DNA from: Phymorhynchus buccinoides
Lineage: Eukaryota > Mollusca > Gastropoda > Neogastropoda > Raphitomidae
Assembly: GCA_017654935.2 (NCBI GenBank)
Contig: CM065699.1
Location: 19,037,496-19,101,495 of the forward strand
DNA: 64,000 nt
Reading direction: 5' to 3'
Shown in pieces: positions 1-10,877 of the stretch. A program made the translations under genes and the position numbers. Position 1 is the first letter of the stretch; each line of letters opens with the position of its first letter. The notes under the pieces were generated by a model. It worked only from the letters and a program-made list of their open reading frames with translations, did no database searches and was not told where the DNA came from.

Positions 1-84
1 TACCTCACTTGACTTTTTAAAATATCATAATCATAGTTCAGAAAAGCTGAGCTGATTCTGTGAAAATCTATACTTTAAAAAAAA

Positions 85-205
85 GGTATAGATTTCGACA
101 GTCAGCTTTGATATATCGATCATACTTTGAGGATATGTTCTATAAAAAACCAACTGGCTGTGGTAGATATTGTTATGCTTTTCATCATTTATTATTGTTG
201 TTTTT
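85..205 (+). pseudogene. Relict copy of a purple acid phosphatase exon-donor segment
   Basis: This segment reads like the end of the real exon at 750-917. The peptide pattern IYRSYFEDMFY matches IYRSYLEDMFY of the exon. The intron sequence just after it, of the kind TGCTTTTCATNATTTATTATT, also matches the start of the real intron at about 930. It is therefore a duplicated exon plus donor region lying about 758 bp upstream. The donor GT and the rest of the exon are not well kept, so it is probably not spliced. Confidence 0.6.
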
Positions 206-221
206 GTTCATGCTCACATCT

Positions 222-403
222 AGTGGAACCTCCCTATTAAAACCTTGAAAAATCATCCAAAATAAGGTCTTAAGTGGAAGGGAGTTGTATATATACGGGA
301 GGTAATTTTAAGACTTACAAAGAAGGGCAATGTCTCAGAGAAGAAGGTCTTAATTGGGAGGGAGTCTTAATAGGGAAGGTCATAATAGGGGGATTCCACT
401 GTA
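222..403. mobile_element. MITE-like repeat (family D), AGTGGAACC/GGTTCCACT ends
   Basis: The left end reads AGTGGAACCTCCCTATTA and the right end reads TAGGGGGATTCCACT, which are imperfect inverted repeats. The interior has several 'ggtcttaa...gggag' blocks. The right half recurs at 46,545-46,630, including the phrase AAGAAGGGCAATGTCTCAGA. No coding capacity is seen. Confidence 0.55.
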
Positions 404-749
404 TTACCACTGCACTTTAATTGACTTTAGCAGAAAGCTTAGATACACTTTAGTGAGGTCACTATGTTGTTGTCGAAAAGAAGGATATGTACTGTAAGTG
501 TAAATGAATGAATCTGGTTGCTTTTTCTGTCAAAACATTTTCTCAAAAATTGCTCATAGCACTTTCTATTTTATCCTGGTTTCTCCTGTTTATATTGTTG
601 AAGAAAATACACAAGTGCTTTAAATAAGTGTTCCAATATTTGAAATTTTAATTTCCTTTATCAGGTAAAACCACGGGCTCAGTAAGCCAGGTTTTGTGAC
701 ATATTTATATTTCATGTACATATTCAAATGATTATTCTTTCCTTGACAG

Positions 750-3577
750 GACCTGAAACGGGCCAACCAAAACAGAGCACACGTACCGTGGATTGTGGTT
801 CTGGGCCATAGACCTCTGTACTGCAGCAGTATTGTGGGTTATGACCGCTGCCACGAGGAGGCTTTCATATACCGATCGTATTTGGAGGATATGTTCTATG
901 AAAACCATGTGGATGTGGTAGGTATTTTCTTGCTTTTCATTATGTATTATTTTTCATTATATTGTTTCCAGCATAGTGGCTTATGACCATTATTATGAAG
1001 AGGCTGTGCTATATCAATCTTATTTAGATTTATGAAATTCCAATGCGTATGTGGTATTTTTCTTGTGATGTTTCGTTATCATTTCATATATTTCCAGCCC
1101 CCCCCCCCCCTTCTGTGGGGATACTGTCTTTAGTAAAATAAAAAAAAAGTTCCACCACCTTCTGGAAGTTCTGTGCTTGTAACTTCCTCTAATCTATCAC
1201 TCTCTTTGACTCTGCCTTTTTTCCCTTTGCTTACTGTCATCTACTATCTTTCTGCCGTACTGGTCCATTCTCCTTCCTTTTTTCTAGAAACTAGTCTTAA
1301 AAACATTTTCTCCAGCCAAAGATTGCCAAGCTGGGCCTACTTACTTCTTAGATACAGTAGGCGCATAACAGCAGCATGATGCTTCTGCACTCATATGACA
1401 GGGAAAAGTCTGAGCAATCGACGAAGAAGAAGAAGTTTATATTTCCAGTGCCCACTGTTTCTTTGGAGTTGCTTGCCATGTGTTGTGTCCTATGGTCAAC
1501 TTAGCTTGCTGTTTTCACCACATGGTGGCGCTCCAGTTGAGTGGGTCCAAACCTAGTGGTAGCCTTTGATGGGGAGAGGGAGAGAGAGAGACTCAAATGT
1601 CCTCCATGTTTTAGAGTCACTCAACCGGAGTGCCACCACGCAGTGAAAAAAACAAGTCGCTCATTGATTCTAGCACACGGCTGTGCACATCTTCTGTTGG
1701 TTTTGAAATGGTTGCTCTAAACTTGTAGAGTTGTTAAATTTTGTTTTGGAGGGCATGAATATTAATTGTTCGGAAATAATTAAGGGGAGTAATTTCATGG
1801 TGTGTGGGAGTGATCTCGCCTAATTCAATTGGTCAAACAGGGGAAGTTACTCTACCTTCAGGTAGATCCCCAGCCCTTGCTTCGTGTGTTTGAGGAGACA
1901 TACAGCATGTAGAACACAGTGCGTCATTCTAAATTTGATGTAATTTATATTTTTACGTCACAGTTTGCAAGTTCTATCACTTTGTAGCAACTGGCCACCC
2001 CTTATTTTTCTCAAAAAACTTTTTTGCAAGTCGCTGACTGGCATCCTGCGGTTTCAAGCTTCAACGCCATTGTTGCATTGTTGCTATGGTATTTGACTGA
2101 GTAATGGAGGTAAACAACTCTAATTTTCACGAAGTGCTCTCCTCTAATTTTTTTCCGAAAATCATCTATTGTAATATGTTGTGCTTTTCAGGTGGTAGCT
2201 GGGCACATACACCACTATGAGCGGTCCTATCCTGTGTACAGGAACAAGGCCACGCAGAAACATTACCTACAACCTCACGCTCCTGTCTACATCGTGAACG
2301 GAGGGGCAGGTACGCACCAGCAGTTTAAACACTTTACTATCATGCTTGTCAGTCTGACTCTCTCTTGTCAATCCTTCCATGCTGGGGATAATTTGAGAAA
2401 ATAGAGACCTGTTACTGTTTTTGTCGTACCCCTGGCTTAAAAACATCCCAACAGCCGAAGCACTTGAACACTATGGTACAAATGCACCAGCTAGGGATGA
2501 GAACATTACGTGTGTGACCGTTTTTTATTACCCCGCCACGTGGGCAGCCACACTCCGACTTTGGAGGATTTTGGATACTGCTGATGTTATATTGCTAAAG
2601 ACAATCTCCCGCATAACTATGCAGAGCATAACAACATTTTGATGTAGCCTTGGTGTTCTAGCCTGTGGCAATTGGTCTGACACAGCCTTAAGCCAAGGCG
2701 AACCTGTTACTGTTATAGTCAATCTGGCAAAATGGTCCAGAGACATATTCCTCTTGACTGTTTTAACTCTTCTGTGGTGGTTTTTTGTACGTTCTTGGAA
2801 GTCCTTTAATAATAATAATAATAATAATGGTTATTTATAGAGCGCTTGACTCCCTTTGCAGGGTGCTCAAAGCGCTGAACAAAGGCCTAAACACTAACAT
2901 ACATACATTAAACACCAAGCCAAGAATAATCAACATGAAGACAAGTATCAATGAATATAAACATTAAAAATAAGTGAGACTGTTCATACAAAATGCATGT
3001 ATTAATCTCTCTCGCCCTCCCTCCCCCCCCTCCTCCCCCCCCCCCCCCCCCCCCCCACACGCACGCACGCACGCACACACGCACACACACACACACATAC
3101 TGCAGGGTAATATAATCAAGGACTACGTGGATTAGAGGTGAGAGTATGAGGTTTCAAAAAGATGAGTTTTCAGAGAAGTTTTGAAAGTCTGCATCTCAGC
3201 AGACAAGAGGGGAGTAGCTTTTTTTTTCCGAGTGCGCATGCGTTGCTTTAATGGAAGAAAGAGTCACATAATCTCTAACAACAAAACGAAAAAATATCCA
3301 CATGGCACGGTACTTGGCAGTGACTGTTTTGGCATTTGGTGGGAGTGTAGAATGATTTCTTGGACGGATGTGCTCGCCCATGGTGCTAGAAGAGTTAAAG
3401 CAAACATCTGCATTCCAGTCATTCCCATTGAAGTTATGACATCATCAATTACATTATCTTGCTTATAGTAGCCAGGGCCTGGTAGACAAGAGATTAAGTA
3501 CCTTTCACTGAATTTAATGGAGTTTTGATGCTGGCTGGATTTAAGATATTGGATTGAGGGGGGGGGGGGGGGGGGGT

Positions 3578-3619
<42 letters not shown>

Positions 3620-4173
3620 GTTAAGTTACTATAATTAAATACTTGTTTAATTTTGAGCCATTTCTTTGTACAATTTATAAATGGATTTTGATAATATTTT
3701 GTGGAGAGTTAGGGTTTTTATATTGGAAAAAACTCCTTAAGGTTTTGAGCTAATCAAGGCCATCATTCAACTATTGAAATTTTTTAGGGATTCTTTTTTC
3801 CTCTTGAGGCCCATACTTTTCACATTATAAGCAACTAGAAATGAGTTGAAGCATAAGGACTCTTGTTTGTCTTATTTTTTCTCGTAGCACCCTTCAGCTC
3901 GTAATGTCTCTCTCTCCTTTTGTTTTGTTCAGCTTCATTTGATGCATAATAATAATAATAATAATAATAATGAAGAACATTTATATAGCGCCCATCCTGC
4001 TATGTAGGCTACAGGGCGCTTTACACAGAATTGAAATGGAATAAAAACATGAAACAAAAATCCAATAACAGCAGCAGTCAAAACAATACCGGTCAGACTT
4101 CGTTTGGCTGTTAAAAATGCACATAACAATCAGCAACAACAACTGCTGTGACGACTACTACTATTACTACTAT

Positions 4174-4211
<38 letters not shown>

Positions 4212-4341
4212 GTAATAGGCCTAATACACATATGCATTGTCACACAATTCGCAAGCATAAAATAACAGCATATATTCACAACAGCATACACACATAAACA
4301 GCACACACACAACCAGCACATGCACACACACAACCAGCACA

Positions 4342-4373
<32 letters not shown>

Positions 4374-4951
4374 ACACACACACACGCACGCACACACACC
4401 ATGCACACATGAATGCATCACACACACAACACAAACATGTGCACGCACACATACACCACGCACGCATGCACACATACACACACGCGCACACAGAGACACA
4501 CACACACACACATGCACATGCACACACACACACAGAGAACACGTGATGACACACATACACATAACAAGATGGACGAATAGAGTGGCTGGCAATATTTCTA
4601 AGTTGTAGATGTACTCTGCAGCTGCAGTTTGAAGTAGTGGGTTTTCAGAGCAGACTTAAGCTCATTTTTAACCACTCGTATGTATGGGAATTTACTTAAA
4701 CTCATCTTTAATCACTCATATGTATGGGAATTTAACTGTTATCTCCTTTCATTTTCAATATCATTTGAACAGGTAACCCAGAGCCCAACGATGCGACCTT
4801 TGAACCCAACGTGGAGTGGAGAGCATGGTATGCGGTGACAGCGAAGACCGGTTTCCTCCTCATGACACCGTCCAAACACCACCTGTCCTTCGACTATGTC
4901 TATAGCGACACCAATGATGTCGTCGATTCTTTTGCTATCACCAAGAAATGA
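750..4951 (+). CDS. Purple acid phosphatase (metallophosphoesterase), last three exons
   Basis: This is a secreted or lysosomal-type iron/zinc phosphomonoesterase by family. The gene starts left of the window. Exons are 750-917 (phase 0), 2192-2309 and 4773-4951, all with AG acceptors and GT donors, and they join to 154 residues plus TGA. Diagnostic motifs are VLGHRPLYC (family GHRP block with a metal-ligand His) and GHIHHYERSYPVYR (GHxHxYER block with the last metal ligands). These are followed by NGGAGNPE and a C-terminal block ending DSFAITKK. The GGT of GGAGNPE is split across the last intron, which confirms the join. The N-terminal metal ligands lie outside the window. A possible AATAAA is at 6540, beyond an inserted MITE. 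Whether this is the ACP7-like or plant-like animal subclass cannot be settled without a search. Confidence 0.88.
968..1100 (+). pseudogene. Second relict copy of the phosphatase exon
   Basis: The text GGCTTATGACCATTATTATG, then GAAGAGGCTGTGCTATATCA, then TCTTATTTAGAT parallels GGGTTATGACCGCTGCCACG in the real exon about 141 bp upstream. The intron-like tail TTCATATATTTCCAG matches as well. The reading frame is broken by TGA (TTATGA), so this is a decayed tandem duplicate. Confidence 0.65.
1113..1436 (+). repeat. Dispersed repeat family A (SINE-like), copy 1
   Basis: It begins near TGTGGGGATACTG, contains CCACCTTCTGGAAGTTCTGT and TTACTGTCATCTACTATC, and ends in a GAAGAAGAAGAAG tail. Further copies lie at 43,521, 50,404 and 52,683. 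The simple 3' tail and similar length point to a retroposed element. Confidence 0.7.
1509..1652. mobile_element. Short MITE with about 30 bp terminal inverted repeats
   Basis: The left arm TTTTCACCACATGGTGGCGC with CTCCAGTTGAGTG is matched in inverted form by CACTCAACCGGAG with TGCCACCACGCAGTGAAAA. The roughly 80 bp interior has a GA run and no coding potential. Confidence 0.6.
1765..2163 (+). mobile_element. MITE family F, copy 1
   Basis: It runs from TTGTTCGGAAATAATTAAGG to AATTTTTTTCCGAAAATCA, with ends that are imperfect inverted repeats (TTCGGAAA...AATTA...GGGAG). An inverted, interrupted copy lies at 5500-6132 and a 5'-end fragment at 60,966. It sits in the phosphatase intron, directly upstream of exon 2192-2309. 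Confidence 0.7.
2422..2572 (+). repeat. Dispersed repeat family G, copy 1
   Basis: The block CTGGCTTAAA, then CATCCCAACAGCCGAAG, CACCAGCTAGGGATGAGAAC and CACGTGGGCAGCCACACT recurs nearly unchanged at 48,222 and 54,643, always on the plus strand. No ORF is recognised, so the element class is unknown. Confidence 0.65.
2803..2990 (+). repeat. SINE-like repeat with (AAT)n and 'TTATAGAGCGC' core
   Basis: An (AAT)n run is followed by GGTTATTTATAGAGCGCTTG and GGGTGCTCAAAGCGCTGAAC. A related core, CATTTATATAGCGCCC, follows the (AAT)n run at 3945. Such 'tttatatagcgc' cores are common dispersed repeats in invertebrate genomes. Confidence 0.55.
3011..3098. repeat. Poly-C and CA/CG microsatellite
   Basis: CT/C-rich DNA runs into about 20 consecutive C, then alternating CACGCACG and (CA)n. 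Confidence 0.95.
3557..3617 (+). repeat. About 60 bp poly-G tract
   Basis: It is a continuous run of G with one T interruption, in an intron of the phosphatase gene. It may be hard to size correctly in assembly. Confidence 0.95.
3945..4060 (+). repeat. SINE-like repeat, 'TTTATATAGCGCCC' core
   Basis: An (AAT)n run precedes CATTTATATAGCGCCCATCC and CAGGGCGCTTTACACAGAAT. It is related to the repeat at 2803. Confidence 0.5.
4148..4565. repeat. (TAC)n then CA-rich microsatellite block
   Basis: About 60 bp of ACT/TAC trinucleotides are followed by about 260 bp of CA-rich DNA with GCA/TGCA interruptions. The long cysteine-rich minus-strand frames here are artefacts of the repeat. Confidence 0.9.
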
Positions 4952-5024
4952 TGTAATGTTGTTGTGTAAATTGTCTGTGAGTGTTGGATCAGTGGTTGTT
5001 TTTTGTTAGATAGAAGTATCTTCT

Positions 5025-5175
5025 TCTCGTACGTCAGAGGGACACCCCAGCATCCAATATGAAGGCGGCCGTATGTTGCAGGTCCTCCAGTCTTCCATAG
5101 AGCTTCTGGGCCACCGAGACGTGGTCTGGGCAGGTAGATAGAAGTATATCTAGTTCCTGTTCGCACTGTCTCCAA
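5025..5175 (-). mobile_element. Non-LTR retrotransposon 3' end fragment
   Basis: On the minus strand this reads GGPATYGRLHIGCWGVPLTY and then EKK. The same 3' end appears on the plus strand at 31,994-32,085. The coding sequence runs to the element's tail of GAAGAAG repeats. It lies right after the phosphatase stop, in the putative 3' UTR. Confidence 0.65.
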
Positions 5176-5499
5176 AGAATGAAGAATTTAGTTGTTGTTA
5201 GTAGTAGTAGTAGTAGTAGTAGTAGGGACAGGCCCCGACTAGGCCTCGCGGCCTATATAACATCCCCTCTTTGGCAATGACTTGCATAATTATTTTGGGT
5301 CTGAGCAAGTTTTTGAAGGACAATCTGTTGTTGTTGTTGTTGTTGTGTGTGTGTGTGTGCTTTCTTTAAAATATTAATTTAAATTGAAATAGTCTGCATG
5401 TATTTGAAATAATTTAAAATTGGATGTGCACATTTCAGTGTGTCTTATTGTGTCTGTGTGTGCACCTTTCGCGTGCTTGATTAGGCATTTGTCAATAGA

Positions 5500-6132
5500 C
5501 AATTTTCGGAAAAAAAACTAGGGGAGAGCACTTTGTAAAAATTAGAGTTGCTTACCTCAATTACTCAGTCAAATGCCATAGCAACAATGCAACAATGGCG
5601 TCGAAGTTTAAAACGGGGGGGGAGAGAAAATGGAGTTTTACGTCCTCTTGCTCTGAATCAGACACATATGGGACATTTGTAAATGCAAATATGGTTGGAA
5701 CAATACTGGAGGCAATGCCCGGAGGCAGTATGAAACCAGTAAAGTCCCGATTTTAAAAATTAATACAGATAGCTGTAGCGGTGACCATGCCTCAGTTAAA
5801 CCTCATCGGCTATGGCACCGCCACAAGTAGTAAAGCTTGAAACCGCAGGATGCCAGTCAGCGACTTGCAAATGTTTTTTAAGAAAAGTTAGGGGTGGCCA
5901 GTAGCCACAAACTAATAAAACTTTCAAAATGTGACGTAAAATTACAAATGACATACATTTTTAGAATGACGCACAGTGTTCTAAGTGCTGTATATTTGCT
6001 CAAGCACACGAGTCGATAGGCTATGACGGCTGAAGGTAGAGTGACTTCCCCTGTTTGACCGATTGAATTAGGCAAGATCACTCCTAGTCCCACACACCGT
6101 GAAATTACTCCCCTTAATTATTTCCGAACAAT
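5500..6132 (-). mobile_element. MITE family F, inverted copy with an insertion
   Basis: This is the reverse complement of the element at 1765-2163, from AATTTTCGGAAAAAAA to AATTATTTCCGAACAA. It is interrupted by about 200 bp of unrelated sequence at roughly 5625-5830. Together the two copies flank the last phosphatase exons head-to-head. Confidence 0.7.
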
Positions 6133-7139
6133 TCCTATTAACAACAGCTTTTAATTTTTTTTACTGATCTGAATAAGAAACAAAGGGTGATAGGATCTTG
6201 CATGATGTCTCAAAGATGGTGCCAATAATCTCAGTTTGAGGATCTGATGATAAGATTCAACTTGTTTGAGTGAAATGTTTTGTCTCTTTCTATGCTGTCA
6301 GTTATACAATCAGTGATATTTTGGCATGGCTAATTTTCGCTGGATGAATGATCATGTTATGCATCATTTGTAAATACATGACATGTGTCCAAGTGAAGAT
6401 CGCATCTGGGAACTATGCATTCCAACCAATAATGTGATATTTCTGAATTGTGTCTGATGTCTCATAGCCCATGAAAATTCTATATGCATTTGTTTTTTTA
6501 TATTTTTAAACAATGCTTTTCCATGAAATATTATTTTGTAATAAAATGTTTATTGTTTATTCCTGTTTTTATGCTTAACAACATTATGATTATGTGAAAG
6601 TTTGTCTCTTTTCAAGAATCAAAACTAACTTAACTAAGAATTGAATCAAACTTATGTAACTAATGCACTGTATCTAATGATGCAAAAATCAAATATGAAA
6701 ACAATTAAACATTGTCATCATTGGCTTTCCATGCTAAATGATCTGGTGTATGTTGACGTAAGTTATCTCAAACCTGTTTTTCTTTATGAAATAGTTTTCA
6801 CTGCATTTTTTTTCTACAATTAGATCTTAATTGTCTGTTTCAACACAACGATTGTGAAAAAGTATGTGATGCATTGACAGTAGTTGATTCACATTGTGTT
6901 CTTTCTTTTATCATTGCTTTTACTGGCATTTGTTTTCTTTACATTTTGATGTGAATTGTCTATTTCTACATAATGAGTGTTTTTAAATGTATCGTGCAAA
7001 GAAGTTTGGCATTTTCGATGCAGTAGAAGTAGACCTCTCTTCGTCTTCTTCCAGTAATGTCCACCTGCCGTTTATTAGCAATTATTGTCTTACACAAGGG
7101 TTCAAAGACGAAGATGCGCAGCACGGGATGAAATGGAAT
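6133..7139. other. No gene seen
   Basis: This is AT-rich sequence with only short spurious frames. An AATAAA at 6540-6545 could be the phosphatase polyadenylation signal if its 3' UTR spans the inserted MITE. Confidence 0.5.
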
Positions 7140-7830
7140 TTTAAAAAGATATTAGATAATAAATAAGCATTTGTTGTTTTGATATTTAGAAAATATGAAG
7201 AGAGGAATTTGGCTGGGTATTTTTTAAGTTGAGCTAGATATTAGATAAGCGTTTTGTTGTTTAGAATATTTAAATGATATGAAGAGAGGAATTTGGCTGG
7301 GTATTTTATAAGTTGAGATAGATATTAGATAAGTGTTTTGTTGTTTAGAATATTTAAATGATATGAAGAGAGGAATTTGGCTGGATATTTTATAAGTTGA
7401 GATAGATATTAGATACGCATTTGTTGTTTAGAATGATATTTAGAAAATATGAAGAGAGGAATTTGGCTGGATATTTTATAAGTTGAGATAGATATTAGAT
7501 AAGCATTTTGTTGTTTAGAATGATATTTAGAAAATATGAAGAGAGGAAATTGGCTGGATATTTTATAAGTTGAGATAGATATTAGATAAGCATTTTGTTG
7601 TTTAGAATGACATTTAGAAGATATGAAGAGAGGGATTTGGTTGGGTATTTTTTAAGTTGAGATATATATTAGATAAGCATTTTGTTGTTTAGAATGATAT
7701 TTAGAAGATATGAAGAGAGGGATTTGGCTGGGTATTTTTTAAGTTGAGATATATATTAGATAAGTGCTTTGTTGTTTAGAATATTTAAAAGATATGAAGA
7801 GAGGGATTTGGCTGGGTATTTTGTAGACTT
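7140..7830 (+). repeat. Tandem array, 84-87 bp unit, about 8 copies
   Basis: The unit contains GATATTAGATAAG, TTTTGTTGTTTAGAAT, ATGAAGAGAGG and TTTGGCTGGGTATTTT. The phrase GAAGAGAGG recurs at 7197, 7281, 7365, 7451, 7538, 7625, 7712 and 7796. Spacing alternates between 84 and 86-87 bp because of small indels. Confidence 0.9.
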
Positions 7831-8364
7831 GAAGTGGGTGGGGAAGGGTTGAGTAATTTGTTGTGAAATATAAGATAGAAGAAGGAGTAAATGTTTGCGC
7901 TTGTAGTATCAGTACATTATGTATTATAGTGAGTGATAGCAAAAAGCCTGAATATACATAGAGCTCGCACTTCGCAGCTGACTGAAGCCGTTTTTATTTT
8001 ACTCCCACCCTTTCACCTACACTACAGCTGGGGATCATTGTGAACTCACTCACTGCCTACAACAACATTAACACTTCCCACCTTACACCTTTTCACCTTC
8101 CAGGTGGGAAGTGAGAAAGTTGGCTTCATTCTTTGCAAGGTTTGTAGGCTGCAAAGTAATCACTCTTTGTAACATTTAGGCTTTTTGATGATATGTGGTC
8201 ATGTTTGTTCAAAAGTGTTGTGCAAATAATGTCCAATGTTTGTTAATGTGAGTACACAAATGATGCCATGACAAGTACAGTACCATCAATCAAAGCTTGA
8301 ATAACTGAATCCAGTTGTTCTAAATGTCTTTTATAGCATTGTTGGTTTGCTCATTTGTTGTTTG

Positions 8365-8585
8365 CTAATTCAAGTTGTGCATGCATTTGAATAATTTATC
8401 TTTGATTCATTATCAGGGTAATTGAAAATTGCCTTTTAATTTTTTGATTGAATATTGTTATAAACATATTTTATTTTTAAAAGTTGTGCATGCATTTGAA
8501 TAATGTATGTTTTATTCATTATCAGGGTAATTCAAAAGTGCCTTTTAATCTTTGGATTGAATATTGTTATAGCATATGTTATTTT
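8365..8585 (+). repeat. Two-copy tandem duplication, about 112 bp
   Basis: The sequence AAGTTGTGCATGCATTTGAA, ATTATCAGGGTAATT, GAATATTGTTATA occurs twice in succession with point differences. Confidence 0.8.
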
Positions 8586-8799
8586 CCTCTCTCATCCCTC
8601 CACTCCACAATTCCTCCATTTTCTCACATACCCATCCATCAATATGCATTTTTTAATATTAAGCACATTGATAACATTAATTTGTACATGTATAAATGTA
8701 TGAATCAGTCAAACAATAAATTCCATTCAAAATCTAAAGTGTTTCTTTGTGTTTCTGACTTTTGGTTTGAATATTAATAGTTTTATGTTTGAAGATGAT

Positions 8800-10020
8800 T
8801 TCTCTTGAATTTGGAACCGCCAGTGCAAACCTCCGCCAAGAAAGACTCATAAAACCGAAATTTCCTTCTTTGTGCTATATATTTCATGTCCGAGCTGTAT
8901 CTCATGAACCAGCAAACAGAATGGCTTTAAATTCTGCGTTGTGATGCATCACAGTGCAGGAATGGTCCCCCCATAAAAACACCACTGGTAAAGGTAAAGA
9001 TGTGCCACCCCCCCTGCATTTCTCGGTTAATTCCATTTTTCCGTTTTTGCCTTTCTTACCAAACATAAAGCTGTATTTTATTAACCTTTTCAGCTAATTA
9101 TCTTTTTTGAATTCTACCCCTACCCCTACCCCTCCCCCCCCCCCCCCCCCCCCCCCCCCGGAAAAACGCAATGAACCACGACTGTGACAAATGCGGCGGT
9201 GTACTGCAGTACATGTGGGGGGGGGGGGGGGGGGGGGGGGGTCCTATTAAATAATGGCCTTTATCATGACTGCAATGAATTGTTGAACAAAGATAATTAC
9301 CTGAAAATGTTCATAAAATACAGCTTCATGTTTTGGTAAGAAAGGCAAAAACGGACAAATGCAATTAACCGAGAAATGTAGGGGGGGGGGGGGGGGGGGG
9401 CACATCTTGACCTATACCAAAACACTATAAACATGCTGACCTTGACCTTGAAGTTTGACCTTGAAACCCGAATTTTTTTTTCTTGAGCTTTCATATCGTT
9501 GGACTTACAATGTTCAAACTTGGGACAGGGGTGGATTGACTAATGATGATTTGGAATGTAGAGTATCGATGAAGGTCAAGAACATAGACCTTGGAGGTGT
9601 CAATTTTGTGTTTTGGCCATATCTTTCACATTTTGTTTAGCTACAGGCTTCAAAGTTGGCAGATTGGTAGACTGCCTCAAGGTCATGTGTGGTGCAAAGT
9701 ATTGATTATCCTAATGACCTTGACCTTGATTTTTTAACTTATCTTTTTTACCTGTGGATGTACAATGTAGTTTGGACACCATTGGGTTTACACCCACGAA
9801 ACCATATGTATTCTTGATCACCGTGATCTAAGGAATGGAGTTGGAGACATTTAAAAGCCACTTGACCTTGACCTTTACATTTGACCTTGAAGCTGTTACA
9901 TGATGACGGTCTGTCCGGATAAAAGTGCCCATAATTTAAAAACCGTTGGCGTTAGACCCATATAACCATAAATATTCATGATCATCATCACAGCGGAAAC
10001 CCAGTGGAAATAATTTTGAA
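8800..10020. repeat. Dispersed repeat family E relics with poly-C/poly-G tracts
   Basis: The block contains TTTCATGTCCGAGCTGTATC, multiple GACCTTGACCTTGAA phrases and TTCAAACTTGG/TTCAAAGTTGGCAG phrases. Related text recurs at 10,680-10,770 and 62,270-62,610. Homopolymers lie at 9126-9159 (C), 9218-9241 (G) and 9381-9400 (G). No coding frame is recognisable. Confidence 0.5.
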
Positions 10021-10404
10021 GGGGCCAATAGCACAGTGAGAGTGAGAGCTGAGGGGGCTCCGAAAACAAGTGTTCATAGTTTCAAAACCGTTGGCATTAG
10101 ACCACTACAACCATATATATTTGTGATCAGCATTAACAGGGGAATGCAGTGGAAAACATTTTGAAGGGGCCAATAGCACAGTGAGAGTGAGAGCTGAGGG
10201 GGCTCTGAAAACAAATGCTCATAATTTCAAAACCGTTGGCGTTAGACCACTACAACCATATATATTTGTGATCAGCAGTAACAGGGGAATGCAGTGGAAA
10301 ACATTTTGAAGGGGCCAATAGCACAGTGAGAGTGAGAGCTGAGGGGGCTCTGAAAGCAAATGCTCATAATTTCAAAACTGTTGGCGTTAGACCATTACAA
10401 CCAT
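10021..10404 (+). repeat. 145 bp tandem repeat array (interrupted)
   Basis: Units begin GGGGCCAATAGCACAGTGAG at 10,021, 10,166 and 10,311 and contain AAAACCGTTGGCRTTAGACC. The fourth unit is split by two later insertions. Its remains lie at 10,836-10,877 and, beyond the BEL element, at 21,867-21,905. Confidence 0.9.
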
Positions 10405-10832
10405 ATATACACTAGCGAACAAAAGTTAAGGCCCAGAAAGACAATCATCTCCGAAAACTCACGAACTCAATAAAACGCACCCAGCTCATAACAAAACTGA
10501 ATTTATTCTTTTAACATTAAGTTCATTCCAAAAAAATCATTAATCAGAACGAGTTCAGTCAACAAAATGCCCCTTTCAACAACTTCCCCCTCCTCTTGAA
10601 AAGTCACACATTCAGAATCAATGCACTTTGGAACAGTCAGTAATGTGCGTTTTTTGTGTGTGTTTTCTGTCTGTCCCAAAGATATCTCCCGAACCGCTTA
10701 ACCGAATCACTTCAAATTTTGTGTGGTGATGTGTCACCATGAGAGGAAGGCATCTGCGCAAAATGCAATTCAGTAATGTGTACTGACTGTTCCAAAGTGC
10801 ATTGATTCTGAGTGTGACTTTTCAAGAATCAT
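10405..10832. mobile_element. Inserted fold-back repeat inside the 145 bp array
   Basis: This replaces part of an array unit, since the array text stops at CCATATATA and resumes at ATCATTAACAGGGG. It has inverted arms of about 45 bp: CTTGAAAAGTCACA...GCACTTTGGAACAGTCAG near 10,597-10,643 and CTGACTGTTCCAAAGTGC...TGACTTTTCAAG near 10,785-10,831. Its loop contains family E text (ATATCTCCCGAACCGCTTAA). No coding capacity is seen. Confidence 0.6.
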
Positions 10833-10872
10833 TAACAGGGGAATGCAGTGGAAAACATTTTGAAGGGCCAAT

Positions 10873-10877
10873 AGCAC
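10873..10877. other. Target site duplication AGCAC (left) of the BEL/Pao element
   Basis: AGCAC precedes the left LTR and recurs at 21,867-21,871 after the right LTR. It is part of the array phrase CAATAGCACAGTGAG. A 5 bp duplication fits BEL/Pao integrases. Confidence 0.9.

Noticed and set aside
4130..4592. Cysteine/valine-rich minus-strand open frames
   Set aside because: They are translations of a CA-rich microsatellite.
7960..8110. Possible LTR end (…CTACA then TGGGGATCATTG) as a primer-binding site
   Set aside because: No matching second LTR or retrotransposon coding sequence is nearby, and the flanking text is a tandem array.
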